Positions 48,901 to 58,491 of a stretch of DNA of 64,000 nt are shown here, in pieces; position 1 is the first letter of the stretch, and each line of letters starts with the position of its first letter. The notes below the pieces were generated by a model. That model was not told where the DNA came from, searched no databases, and saw only the letters and a list, made by a program, of their open reading frames with translations. Both the position numbers and the translations under genes were made by a program. The DNA is from Echinometra lucunter (Eukaryota; Echinodermata; Echinoidea; Camarodonta; Echinometridae): NCBI GenBank assembly GCA_029962745.1, contig CM057169.1, positions 18,299,683 through 18,363,682 on the forward strand. The letters are read 5' to 3'.

Positions 48901-51900
48901 AGGAAACCCCCAAATGTGGTAAGATTTCAGGATATTTTTGATCCCTCAGCTGTGACCCAGTTTCAACTGGGTACCCAATTTGACGTCAAAATGATGTCTA
49001 GCAAAATGATGTTCTAGCAAAATGCGCGCAAGGTATAATACATATTGCACAGTCTAGCGCGCAGCACAACTGCAATGCGAAGCTGGATACCCACTTTTAC
49101 GTCATACCTCATACAAAAAATTTTGTATGCTGTGAAGGCGCTTTCACATATGAGGTGACTTTGTGTCGCCACTTATGCTAATGAACGTGCATTAATGCTT
49201 CAACTCTCAAAATTTATTTAATAAGAGAGCATTTTGTCAAAACTCATGGCAACAATTTTTGTGCTAACTTTTTAGGAATTTGATTGGTGCGCATTTCTTT
49301 GTAGCCAGGCAGCAAACAAAAATGTGTCCTGCCTCGGCAACATTTTTTTGTTGCCCTATACCCCGTAGACCTGTACACAAAAAAAATGTGTGCACACAAA
49401 GTGGCCCCACAAAGTCGCCTCATATGTGAAAGCGTCTTAAGGTTTATGCTGTAAGGTTTTGGAATCACCAAAATGATAAACAAGGCGTTTGCGATGTTGT
49501 GTCTCGCCCACTTGTGAAAATAACTAGAAATATCGCGATCTGTGATGGCACACAACAGAACTGTATCGAAAGCTCATTGTGAAATAACTGGGATGGAATA
49601 ACATTTGATAAAATATGAGAAGGGTTTTTTATGAAATGGTACTGCATTTTCACGTGCATGTACTTTCCCTGCTTCTACTCTCATCCCTCTGATATGAGTA
49701 ACATTGTATGATTGATATTTTACATGTGTGGAGTTGAAAAGTGTTTGTGGTTGTAGTGTAGCTGAGGGCTGCAGATGATGTAGTGTGATAATGAGCTTAT
49801 AATTTAGAGAAAAGAAATACGAGAACAGTTATGTTTTGTTAAGAAGAAGGGTTAGTGAGTAAAATCTTTTATGGTATATTGAATACTGCCACAGGAAAAA
49901 AAAAAAGCATGCATAAAATTGAAGAGAACAGAAAACTGATCCCTCAGCCACTTTGCACTGAGTATTTATGTATAGTTTTAATATTCTTTCAAGTGCAAAA
50001 TGTTGCCTGGCACCCGCAAGATAGACGCGGATAACCTGTCAGGGGTAAATTGACTAATTAGATCAGATTCAACACTGGACAAGAAATGACAGAGGAAAAG
50101 CAAATTCAAGAATTTGAAAACATCTGTAACATATGACCTCCAATGACCTTTCACCTTATCATGTGAAGTCCAACAGAATGATAACATGCACTTCCCCTTA
50201 GTGATCTGCAACCCAAGTTTGACTGAAAAGTGTGACACGGTTGCAAAGTTTTGTGTCATAAGAGAGTCTTGCACGTAAACTTTAACCGTTCAACGTTTGA
50301 CCTGTAATGACCTTTGACCTGACCATGTGACCTCTGACTGGACCATAACATGCAGGTCCCCTTAGTGCATCTACAACCCAAGTTTGATAGATAAGTGTCA
50401 CATGGTTGCAGAGTTTTGTGTCAAAAGAGAGTCTTGCACGTAAACTTTAATGTTTGACCTGAAATGACCTTTGACCTTACCATGTGACCTATGACTGGAC
50501 CATAACATGCAGGTCCCCTTAGTGCATCGACAACCCAAGTTTGATAGATAAGTGTCACACGGTTGCAGAGTTTTGAGTCATAAGAGAGTCTTGCACGTAA
50601 ACTTCAACGTTTGACCTGAAATGACCTTTGACCTTACCATGTGACCTCTGACTGGACCATAACATGCAGGTCCCCTCAGTGCATCTACAACCCAAGTTTG
50701 GTTGAAAAGTGAGTCACGGTTGCAAAGTTATGTGTGATAAGAGAGTCTTGCACGTCAACTTTAACATTTGACCTGAAATGACCTTTGACCTTACCATGTG
50801 ACCTCTGACTGGACAATAAGATGCAGGTCCCCTTAGTGCATCTACAATCCAAGTTTGATTGAACAGTGTCACACAGTTGCAGAGTTTTGTGTCATAAGAG
50901 AGTCTTGCACGTAAATTTTAACGTTTGACCTAAAATGACCTTTGACCTTACCATGTGACCTCTGACTAGAGCATAACATGCAGGTCCGCTTAGGGCATCT
51001 ACAACCCAAGTTTGGTTGAAAAGTGAGTCACGGTTGCAGAGTTTTGTGTCATAAGAGAGTCTTGCACGTAAACTTTAACGTTTGACCTGAAATGACCTTT
51101 GACCTTACCATGTGACCTCTGACTGGACCATAACATGCAGGTCCCCTTAGTGCATCTACAACCCAAGTTTGGTTGAAAAGTGAGTCACGGTTGCCAAGTT
51201 ATCTTTCATAACGTTTGTGACGGACGGACGGACGACGGACGGACGACGGACGGACGACATTTGGATCCCTTAGTCTCGCCTTCACCTCCGGTGGGCGAGA
51301 CAAAAATTACCAGTAACTCAATTCTGCTGAGAGTCACATGCACTGCACACAGAAATTATGCGTGTATGCAACTATACACAATTGTTTGGCCGAAACATTT
51401 CAGCTGCTTTTTTGGCATACGTGTATTTTGAATGTTAGGCCATCTGAAGAACAATCCTTTTGAGTGAACATTTCTACTATAATCTTCCAAACTAACATAA
51501 AAAGAATGAGAAAGCTCACAAATTATTTTTTACCTTTCCCAGATCTCCACCTTCTCTTTTAAAGGCATTGGCTAACTTTGTGAGCAGCTGATTTAAAAAA
51601 TTCTCAAACTAAGATGATACATGTGTATGAGTATGAGTACTTGTATTTGTACTACTCAAAAACCCTGAAACCAACCATAACTTGGAATGAAAAACTATAA
51701 GTTAGACGCAAACCGTGATTTTATTAGCTTTTGTCTCAAGAGACAATAATCTAAGAGGACTGTTTGCCTGAATTAAAAAATACCGTTATCTGCCTTCCGT
51801 TGCATGATACGCCAATACACACAGTACTGTCCGTAGAGTCATACGCGCATGTGCACTCCTTACGTCTGGTCTGTGCAACTGACCCTCGTATATTTTTCAA

Positions 51901-53868
51901 ACATTGGTTCACATTTCTAATATTCAAAAATACTTCTTTTTCCTGTAGATATCATACTCTGAAACTTTCAGACTGGTATTTTCACACTATAACCCGTATG
52001 TTTATCTCATTTTGAAGTAACAAAATGAGATTTTTTTAAATCATAAAAATGTTAACCAAGGCAATGTCTTTAAAGCAGCTTTTTCAGTTGGGTTCATTTA
52101 ATTTCCTTTACAGTTAAAGATTCTTTAGAATAGAACCTGCATGACAGTCAGAGGCTTTTACCAGTGCAAGATAGGCCTTGAAACTTGACTGCAGAAATAA
52201 CAGCATTTTTTTCCAGTAGATTTGATCCCACCCAAATAAGTTTTGGTATTCCGAAGGTTCGCTAGTCCGAAAATGAAATAAGGTTCATTAGTTCATTATT
52301 TTTGGACTAACGAACCTTATTTCATTTTTGTACTATGCTGGAACCTTCGGAATAACGAACCTTATTATTTTCAATAACATTAACAAACCTAATTTCATTT
52401 TTGGACTAACATTTGTAACAGACCTTCGGAATAACACCACAAATGTTCGGATTAACGAATATCTAGGTAAATGCAATTTGTGTGTTTCGGAATAACGAAC
52501 CTACGGAATAACGACTGTCACCCGGGCCAAGAAAGAGATGGCATAGTATAGCCATAGATCTAGATCTAGATCTAGACGACTTATTTGAGTAGAGTACCGG
52601 CTCTGGTGTGCGGCCGCTTAAAGGGAATTCGCTGATTATATTTATTAATAAAAGACTCACACATAGTTCAATACCATCAATGCAGAGTCCAAATGGCAAA
52701 TACCTGCTTATTGAATAGAGGGCAAACTTAAAATTATTGACCAATTAGTATTACGTGGTCAGTAGTGTCCATTTTTCAAAATGATGTTAGGGGTCCTGTG
52801 GGCGGCCGCCTATCATTTGGCGAGCATTTAGCGCCATATTTGTGATGAAGTAAACAAAACTAATATTGAATTTCATGCTTTACACACCATACTTTATGAA
52901 AAGTAATAATACTGTGTAGAAACCCATAAAATCTGTCAAAAGTGATGATCTAGCAAATGCCGTGACTAAAAAATGAAGGCAGAGTACAGTCTTCTACAAA
53001 AACCTGCATTTTGTGCACGTTTTACATCGGGTGGCCGCTCACAGGACCCATCTTGAAAAATGGCTCTGGCGAGCGGCCACCCCCATGCAACTTTTTCTCT
53101 GATGGTATAAATAAGAATTTCTGCAGCAAAATATGGACCATGAACTTCATTCTCTTATATGAAAGTCAAATCAGTTATCAAATTCAACAAATAAAGCTTA
53201 AGTATTGGCTTAAGTATGTCAAAGTTTCTTAACTTAAAAGTTAAGAAACTGCCATTTTTCAGTCAGTGACTGGTGTTGTCGACTTCTAATGATATTCAGT
53301 GAGACTCATTATGCCTACTACTTCACTGAGTATGTTTTTTGGTGCACTAAAACCTACCTGAGACTGTCCAAGGTAATTTTTGAAGGGATATCAAAAATAT
53401 TTTTTAAATTTTTAGTTTTTATTCACCACCGGCCGCTCACAGGGGACGGCCGCCCACACTCACAGGAGCACATACTCTACTGTCTCTAGATTTTACTTAT
53501 TTCAATTTTCATACATGTCATAAGGCTGGAATTAATCTCCCCTACAGTCATCGGGTAGTGAAGCAGCAAACAAATGACTCAGAAATGTGAGGACAAACGT
53601 TGTCTCTTAGGACAAACAAATGATCAGCTCAGGCCTCAGTTCACGCTCAGCCTCAGCCTCCAGAATCATGCAGCCCACACAACATCGATCGCACTGTAAA
53701 ATGCCAATGCATGCACTGCATACCCACCACACCGCGGTACATGCATTCCTTCTATTCATTCATCACGCAGCTCACTCACTACACGAAATTAGACTCCGTG
53801 CATTTTGTAGTGACTTTTGTTTAAAAAATACGGATTTAAAAAAAATATCAAACTCACCTCAGTAACAT
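39932..53868 (-). CDS. CCNB3: G2/mitotic-specific cyclin B3, complete, 11 coding exons
   Basis: Joined on the minus strand: 53868-53858, 48494-48434, 48053-47937, 47627-47437, 46795-46714, 45937-45764, 45091-44861, 44391-44236, 43515-43366, 42342-42212, 39983-39932. All junctions have GT/AG and matching phase, giving 451 codons plus TGA. Cyclin B3 binds and activates CDK1/CDK2 in mitosis and meiosis and is destroyed by APC/C. Residues 55-63 read RAAFGDITN, the Phe-type destruction box (RxxFxxxxN) typical of B3. An acidic linker (SKEEEEEEIEEY) precedes the cyclin box, whose first fold has SVLVDWLVEVQENFELNHET and LQLLGATSLFIACKFD. The second fold spans exons 8-10, and the C-terminus reads HPLFYEVAKIP. 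Alternative start: Met 11 (MPLNMKR). Family assignment is firm; exon 1 is the least certain part. Confidence 0.95.
40044..40207. mobile_element. Tc1/mariner-like MITE in the last cyclin B3 intron
   Basis: TACAGTGGATCCTCGTTA at the left and AATGAGGTTCGCCTGTA at the right are approximate inverted repeats with TA outside. The interior is AT-rich, with repeated TTATAACAA motifs. Confidence 0.7.
40690..41700. repeat. Three diverged tandem copies of a ~260-300-bp intronic unit
   Basis: Landmarks TTTA.ACAAC.TC.GATAGGC, GATC.T.GGTATAC and TGGACCTTTTTTGTTCGTGG recur. Copies begin near 40690, 40918 and 41200. The third is split by a LINE fragment and resumes at 41554. Confidence 0.75.
41296..41553 (+). 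mobile_element. LINE 3' fragment inserted into the tandem unit
   Basis: Encodes FAHAAPTLWNTIP and FKTLLKTFLFKKDFE then a stop: the AP.LWN.LP C-terminal motif found after the reverse transcriptase domain of many L2/CR1/RTE-like elements. A short 3' UTR follows with ATATGCGCTATATAAGCAC. Short A/T-rich target repeats (TAATT/ATTAAT) flank it. Only the last ~40 codons remain, consistent with 5' truncation. Confidence 0.75.
42212..42342 (-). CDS. CCNB3: Cyclin B3 coding exon 10
   Basis: LRHYSGYKEEDLKQCMYQLN to NKYSHP, phase 2 at its end. The 2.2-kb intron to exon 11 holds a MITE, a tandem duplication and a LINE fragment. Confidence 0.95.
43366..43515 (-). CDS. CCNB3: Cyclin B3 coding exon 9, cyclin box fold 2
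   Basis: Fifty codons with TLTLARFILELSLMESSF and LLAASALLLAFRMKDNGTW. Phase 0 at both ends. Confidence 0.96.
44236..44391 (-). CDS. CCNB3: Cyclin B3 coding exon 8
   Basis: Fifty-two codons: ERIPPALDDFLYICDDAYSR, then LGVPLSYRFLRRYAK. It ends the first fold and begins the second. Confidence 0.96.
44861..45091 (-). CDS. CCNB3: Cyclin B3 coding exon 7, cyclin box fold 1
   Basis: Seventy-seven codons with HMRSVLVDWLVEVQENFELN, the MRAILVDW cyclin signature, and LYLAVKLTDMFL. This is the CDK-binding core. Donor GTGAGT after ACKFD. Confidence 0.98.
45764..45937 (-). CDS. CCNB3: Cyclin B3 coding exon 6
   Basis: Fifty-eight codons, phase 0 both sides. The acidic stretch EEEEEEIEEYTDIDAENFGD is followed by the helix before the cyclin box, YAADIFKYLKEKE (compare Y..EIF.Y......E in B3 cyclins). 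Confidence 0.95.
46714..46795 (-). CDS. CCNB3: Cyclin B3 coding exon 5
   Basis: Eighty-two bases, acceptor TGATTTCTGTAG, donor GTAAGT. Encodes SKDADFVESMNKKNLVVES and VEIKDA; the phase closes correctly with exon 4. Confidence 0.88.
47437..47627 (-). CDS. CCNB3: Cyclin B3 coding exon 4
   Basis: Continues DITN|AFSSKN. A Lys/Pro-rich linker (GQPKKGLAKKPPLKSS) ends in phase 2. Low-complexity N-terminal region, as in other B3 cyclins. Confidence 0.93.
47937..48053 (-). CDS. CCNB3: Cyclin B3 coding exon 3 with destruction box
   Basis: Thirty-nine codons, phase 0 at both ends, acceptor CCTTCTTCCTGAATTAG, donor GTAAGT. Carries basic KKRAAFGDITN: a nuclear-localisation-like KK next to the Phe-type D-box. 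Confidence 0.95.
48434..48494 (-). CDS. CCNB3: Cyclin B3 coding exon 2
   Basis: Acceptor TTTTTTCTTCTTCAG, donor GTAAGC. Encodes residues 4-24 (RDFSTHNMPLNMKRNGGIAAQ, first codon split). The frame also stays open upstream to 48592, where another acceptor lies; see the alternative exon at 51534. Confidence 0.8.
49130..49441. mobile_element. MITE with 30-bp inverted ends
   Basis: CGCTTTCACATATGAGGTGAC at the left and its near-complement GTCGCCTCATATGTGAAAGCG at the right. The interior is shared with the decayed copy at 995-1256. It lies in cyclin B3 intron 1. Confidence 0.82.
49500..51302. mobile_element. Tandem-core element B (pearl/Helentron-associated type)
   Basis: The tips TGTCTCGCCCAC (49500-49511) and GTGGGCGAGACA (51291-51302) are exact inverted repeats. 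The core (about 50110-51210) consists of 157-bp units; GCACG recurs at 50436, 50593, 50750, 50907 and 51064. A GACGGACG microsatellite (51220-51258) precedes the right tip, which itself forms a hairpin (GTCTCGCC..GGCGAGAC). Same design and orientation as element A but a different core sequence. Confidence 0.82.
51534..51587 (-). CDS. Possible alternative cyclin B3 5' exon, or exon of an unknown gene
   Basis: Eighteen codons reading LLTKLANAFKREGGDLGK, between an acceptor AAATCAG and a donor GTAAAA, phase 0 at both ends. It would join in frame to 48592 (acceptor CTACAG), giving HNVDPTALYLRKAYQTVER and so on, and run straight into the cyclin B3 frame of exon 2. No start codon is visible for this version. 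It may be an alternative N-terminus or a chance open stretch. Confidence 0.3.
52236..52530. repeat. Cluster of TTCGGAATAACGAACCTT motifs in both orientations
   Basis: Variants of GGAATAACGAACCTTA and TTTTGGACTAACGAACC occur at least six times; the first (TTCCGAAGGTTCG) is in opposite orientation. The right edge CGACTGTCACCCGGGCC may be the element end. Confidence 0.7.
52589..53480. mobile_element. Element with GCGGCCGC-bearing inverted ends
   Basis: The left end GTAGAGTACCGGCTC...GCGGCCG is inverted at the right as CGGCCGCCC...GAGCACATACTCTAC. Two inner blocks (CCATTTTTCAA...GGGTCCTGTG and its complement) form a second inverted pair. GC-rich arms sit in an AT-rich interior. Superfamily unknown. 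Confidence 0.6.
53858..53868 (-). CDS. CCNB3: Cyclin B3 coding exon 1 (MLLR start)
   Basis: ATG TTA CTG AG followed by donor GTGAGT. Joining to 48494 gives MLLRDFSTHNMPLNMKR in frame. An upstream in-frame stop and a cell-cycle promoter fit a first exon. If it is noncoding, the start moves to MPLNMKR in exon 2. Confidence 0.65.
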
Positions 53869-53953
53869 GGACAGTCCAGCAGACCTAGCGATTCTTCAAA
53901 TTAGCATGAGGCCATCACATTTAGACAATATTTTTCGCCGAATTTTAGACGTT

Positions 53954-54027
53954 TTCAAATTTGACGCGTTTTCTTTCTGGCACTGCAAGGCGTAACTTTT
54001 TGTTTATCATTCGCGAACGTTGATTGG
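53954..54027 (-). promoter_or_regulatory. Cell-cycle promoter of cyclin B3: CCAAT box and CHR-like site
   Basis: On the minus strand GGACCAATCAACG places a CCAAT box at 54027-54023. The sequence AACGCGTCAAATTTGAA follows, giving a CHR-type TTTGAA at 53959-53954, about 64 bases downstream and about 86 bases upstream of the start codon. A CCAAT box followed by a CHR is the standard layout of promoters repressed in G1 and active in G2/M (NF-Y plus DREAM/MuvB). Confidence 0.6.
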
Positions 54028-54365
54028 TCCGTTTTTTCCAGCTCTGTGCATGCCTAGTCTTCAAATTGCAATACGTTATTTCGAAAGGTGGTCGTTTTTA
54101 TCTGATAAAAAAACTGAAAGAGCAATACATAAAAGCATTCTTAATGGGTCATTATTTAAAAGAAAGGAAACTATTTCGAAAATTTAAACCAATGACTTCA
54201 AATCCTTTTTCAATTTCGGACAGGATCATAATTGAGACTCAAAAGTTCTGCAGTAAGGGGCAGCGACGTCTTGATGAAATCCTAAGTGATAATCGAGCTG
54301 GGACCACAGAAATAGAAGACGTCTTCTAGAATTTCTGTCGCTGGGACGTACATGTGATCGTGTGA

Positions 54366-56510
54366 TGGGGGGGGGGGGGGGGGGGGGGGTAGTTCCGTGG
54401 AATAGAACAGGGGCGGCGCCGCGCCAGGGTATTTGATGGGGGGGGGGGGGGGAGAGATGACCCATAGATGAGTTTATTGGCATAAATAATCGTGATCCAA
54501 GTATCCCCTCATTCACTCTGCATAGTTTCACCGCCGTAAACCCGTTTCGAGGCGTGGGGTATGATCGAAATTTGCCGAAATTTCTTGCTCACACCACAGG
54601 CTCACACTCACACACCCTCTCGCCCGCCCGCTCCCCCTCCGCATATTATGCTGTTTGTTTATTTTTGCGAGCAAGCGAAGTGAGCGAGCCGAAAATAGGC
54701 CCAACCTTTCCTTGCTGTAAAAGAAGTCTTATTTTGTGATCAAAATACACTCTAGGCCTATCAAAATGGTAATTTGGTTATAATTATCATGATACCATGA
54801 TACCATACCATATCATAGCTCATTGGTCCATTATCGTTTGCTGTACAAAAGTACCTCCCTGTTTCAAAATATTATGAAGCGAGCGAAGCGAGCAAGGACT
54901 CAAAACACTCTTCCGATGATAAAGTATCATTTCGTCATCAAAATACATCATGTGCAAATAACACATCTAAAATATATTCGGTCTCATCCCTTGAATGCCC
55001 AATTCGTTTGCTTTCCAAAATAATATTTTTTGTATGAGCGAGCGCAGCGAGCGAAGAAAAAATATAAAAAATATACTAAACTGTGATGCACACTCCCTGC
55101 AGAATTCGAAGATAGTGGGACACGTCGCTGCAAAAATATGATATTCTGACATCTGCTGCTTGGATAAGAGTGATTTCTGATCGAAAACATCTTGTTTCTA
55201 GATTTTATGAGCGAGCAAGAAAGATTTTTTTTTCTTTTTTAATATACTGAGACAAGGTTCTAGTATATTGTTACTCCCTTCTCGTGATTTAGTAACGTAC
55301 AATAATATTCATCGGCATCTTCCGTTCTTCTCACAGAGGGTACAGGAATAGGCTTATGGTCACATGCAGGCCGCTATCTCCTGAAAATTCATTTATTTTA
55401 GGTCAATTTAGTTTACCGCTCGAATCCTTTCATCTATATGTCTATAACTTATTCATGAGCCCATGCAGAAGAATAGCATAAACTTTGGATAGAGAGACAA
55501 GATGCAAGCCTAAGATACAGAAAATGCGAGTCCTTCCAGATATTTCCTTAATTTTCATTCCTCTTTCCCTTTATTTTACAATGTTACTTATTCTTTAAAA
55601 AGTGTGTGTGTGTGTGTGTGGGGGGGGGGTATATTTGTACACGCCCTCCCCTTCTCGAAAAGGTGGGTCATATACCCCTCAACCCCGGGATTCACGATAA
55701 TGGGCGGTTTATTGCGTCAGTGATATGGGGACTTCTTTCGAACCTGTTTTTTTTCGGGGGGGGGGGGGGAGATCACTTGAAAAATCACAGGGACGACCGC
55801 CCCCTACCCCCTGTAGTAACGCCCCTGGCTGGTAGAAGAAGTGTGCCCAGTTACGAATCTGTAGCAAAAACCGGTGGGGCGGGGGGGGGGGGGGGGGAGA
55901 GGCCTGGGGAGGGGGTTCAAGAATAGTAGGAAGGCTGTATGAAATGTTGACCTACTTCAAGTTTGTTGGCCTAAATCAGATTCTGATGAACACAGAGAGA
56001 GGGAGAGGGAGAGAGAGAGAGAGAGAGATAGAGAGAGAGAGAGATAGAGAGAGAGAGAGAAAGGGGGAGGGAGGGGGAGGGGAGGAAGGGAGAGGAAGAG
56101 ATGGGGGTGGGGGCTGGGGGTTGAGACTCGTGAGAATTTAAAGGAAAGAAATGAAATGATGGGGGGGGGGGTGATCATGTTATATGTTCCTCCCCAGGGT
56201 GTTTCTTCTACTCGATGACATTGTCCTCTCACACTCGGCCCGTGCCCCCCCCCCCCCGCCACTGTCTGTTTTGTTGTTGTTGTTGTTGTTGTTGTTTTTA
56301 GAATTATAGCAGGCAGGCACAAAATCCAGTTCTTTGAACATACATGTATAGTAATTTACTAGTACATGTGTTAATGCTGATCGTGAAATGCGTGGAAGAG
56401 ATTGACTGTTGTTGCCCTACATGGTATAATTTAATGTGTCCCCGGCCGCCCCCCCCCCCCGGGCCGCCCCCTCCATTTGAAAATCCTGGATCCGCCCCTG
56501 CCCATACCTC
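54366..56510. repeat. Composite of poly(G)-bearing repeats between the two divergent genes
   Basis: Contains G-runs of about 26 (54366-54391) and 14 (54438-54451) and several others. CAGGGGCGGCGCCGCGCCAGG occurs at 54409 and, inverted, GGATCCGCCCCTG at 56490; both look like hAT-type tips but of different elements. A diverged tandem series has GAGCGAGCGA-type blocks near 54667, 54878, 55036 and 55207, like the interior of the hAT MITE at 18.7 kb. A (GT)n tract lies at 55602-55620. Confidence 0.5.
55994..56066. repeat. (GA)n microsatellite
   Basis: Seventy bases of GA with a few GATA interruptions, then G-rich. Confidence 0.95.
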
Positions 56511-56713
56511 TGGCGTCCCCAGCCCCTTTCCCTCCATCACACTCAAATCGCATGATATATTCGTTTTGCATAAGTGAAACGAACAGTTTGGTCAGTAATT
56601 TCATAATGTTTTTTTAAATGAAATCATGACTTTTTCCAGTCAGGCCGCCTGCTTCCAAGTTGCATTGACGTCTCACGTCTCACACCATATTCCAATGTTA
56701 CGCAAGTCGTAAG

Positions 56714-56865
56714 CCCCGCCCACACGCATACCGGATTTCATAACATTATCGGCTGTAAATATACGAAGTATGATAATCTGAAAGCATTTCTCCGAGCTGC
56801 ACGACTTGGGAACGGAACATCAGTATTTCAGAGGTTGAAAAGGTCATCACTTTTAACATTTACAG
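56714..56865 (+). promoter_or_regulatory. Likely promoter and noncoding first exon of the ADP-ribosylglycohydrolase-like gene
   Basis: A GC box CCCCGCCC (56714-56721), a TATA-like TAAATATA (56756-56763) and a donor ACAG|GTATTT at 56865 suggest transcription from about 56785, with an ~80-base 5' UTR exon spliced to 58232. There is no Met-initiated coding frame. Confidence 0.4.
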
Positions 56866-56869
56866 GTAT

Positions 56870-58231
56870 TTGATTAGTATATAAGCTTACGTGTTTATAT
56901 CAGACGAGAAGTATTCGTTTATTCCAATTACATAATTTCTAGTCAGTCCCATAAACTGAATTTGGTGTTGGGTCGAACTGTTAAAGGTGAAAGTTTTTAT
57001 TAATTATGGTGACGATAACCATGATAACGTATGACTAATTTGAAGATTTGGAATGAAAATAGTCACAATTGTGTTTGTATTATCACTTGAGAAATGAAAG
57101 TAATACTTGCACACTTTTTGTTAACAACTAATCATTAATCATGTTAATGACATGTAATGAAGTGGGTTCACTGCAACACGCACGAATCTTTCGCCTTATA
57201 TTACAGAATTTTCTGTGCAGAGGACTGCTTTGATCGGAATGTATTTTCATTATGTTTTTGGGGCATGCTTAAAAAGCGTTTTGCTTTTTGTGGTCCAACC
57301 ATATTTTACTGTACATCGATCTTGATATATCAATATGTATATTTCTTTTGTAATATGTTTGCTTTTTATGGTGAAATGAATTGAATACATTGACATTAGA
57401 TTAATTTCTATAAAAAACTATGTACATGTGCAGTGAGAAATGGAGACCTTTTATCCCCCCCCCCCTCTCTCTCTCTCTTAACCAACTCACCCATTTGGTT
57501 TAGAGGTCGAGTTTTAGAGAAATAAAGAAAAAGAAAGGTGTGATCAGTAAAGATGATACCTTTTAAAGCTGCAGTATTAATTTTGATGGAAAGAAAGAAA
57601 GCCAAAGTTTGAAATATACTACCGGCTTATTTACAAGTAGGACATACAATGAAGAAAAGACAAATCATTAAATTGAAGGTTTGATGCAGAAGTACACAAA
57701 CAAGCAGAATATTAAGAGATAGTAAATAAAGAAGAACATAAAAAGGAAGGGAAGTTGGATGAACTGGAGAAGAAGAGAAAGCAGGAGGAGAATTTGGAGA
57801 AAAAGCTAGACCAACTACATAAAGGCAAGGAGGAGGAAATAGGGAGAGGAAGAAGAATGAAAAAGAAGAATGTTAGTGAATTACTGACACTTATACTAAT
57901 GAGTAAGACAATGGTGTCTTATTTCCTTCTGCGCAATATCTGCTTTAGTGATGAACTATCAGTGTACTCTGACGAAATGGGCTCTAAAAACGTGGAGATT
58001 AGCTGCTTCATATGTAAACAAGCCTTAAATGGGCAAATTTTGAACCGTGCTCAACTATAAAGCCATTTTGGTTTCAAAACGGAATTGGATGGGAGTCTGC
58101 CATACTTTTCCCTAAATCTGCCAGTTGATATGTGGTCTTGAATAATAAAGCAGATGTGCTAGGCTTTTTCAACACTGCACATAGACTTAGTTGTGGAAGG
58201 TCATTTTGAATTTGTTTCCCTCTCCATGCAG
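56870..58231. other. Putative first intron of the ADP-ribosylglycohydrolase-like gene
   Basis: No other feature is convincing. A Lys/Glu-rich open frame at 57755-57870 follows from a purine-rich tract. Confidence 0.4.
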
Positions 58232-58249
58232 TCCCATTCATTCAGATCT

Positions 58250-58491
58250 ATGTTGTTGAAAACCATCACAAGGAAGGGAATTCAGCTGCTCCAGGGTTTC
58301 TACCAGCAAACCAGACAGACGAGATTCATACCTGGTGTCACACTTACAGCTACAGCCTCCATTTTGAGTTGGTTTGTGGTTACAAACCTGCAGCCCAGGA
58401 TCCAAGATCAGCAGCCCAGGATCCAAGATCAGCCTTCAAACTCTGCAATCCATATATCATCATCAAGAAAGTCAACTCACTTTTCAGAAAG
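58250..58491 (+). CDS. ADPRH-like gene coding exon 1 (targeting segment)
   Basis: Acceptor TTTCCCTCTCCATGCAG before 58232; ATG at 58250; donor GAAAG|GTTAGC at 58491, phase 2. It joins to AGC ACC ATG, in frame with the conserved domain. It contains a perfect 21-base tandem duplication (58391-58411, 58412-58432) encoding QPRIQDQ twice. Translation could alternatively begin at Met 83 in the next exon. Confidence 0.75.

Noticed and set aside
54409..56503. One 2.1-kb hAT element spanning 54409-56503
   Set aside because: The CAGGGGCGG tips face each other, but the inner bases differ and the 8-base flanks (GAATAGAA and CCCATACC) do not match, so they belong to different insertions.
57755..58060. 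Lys/Glu-rich 101-aa frame resembling a coiled coil
   Set aside because: Charged part is only a purine-rich tract in the likely first intron of the ADPRH-like gene, with no acceptor or donor that would keep the frame.
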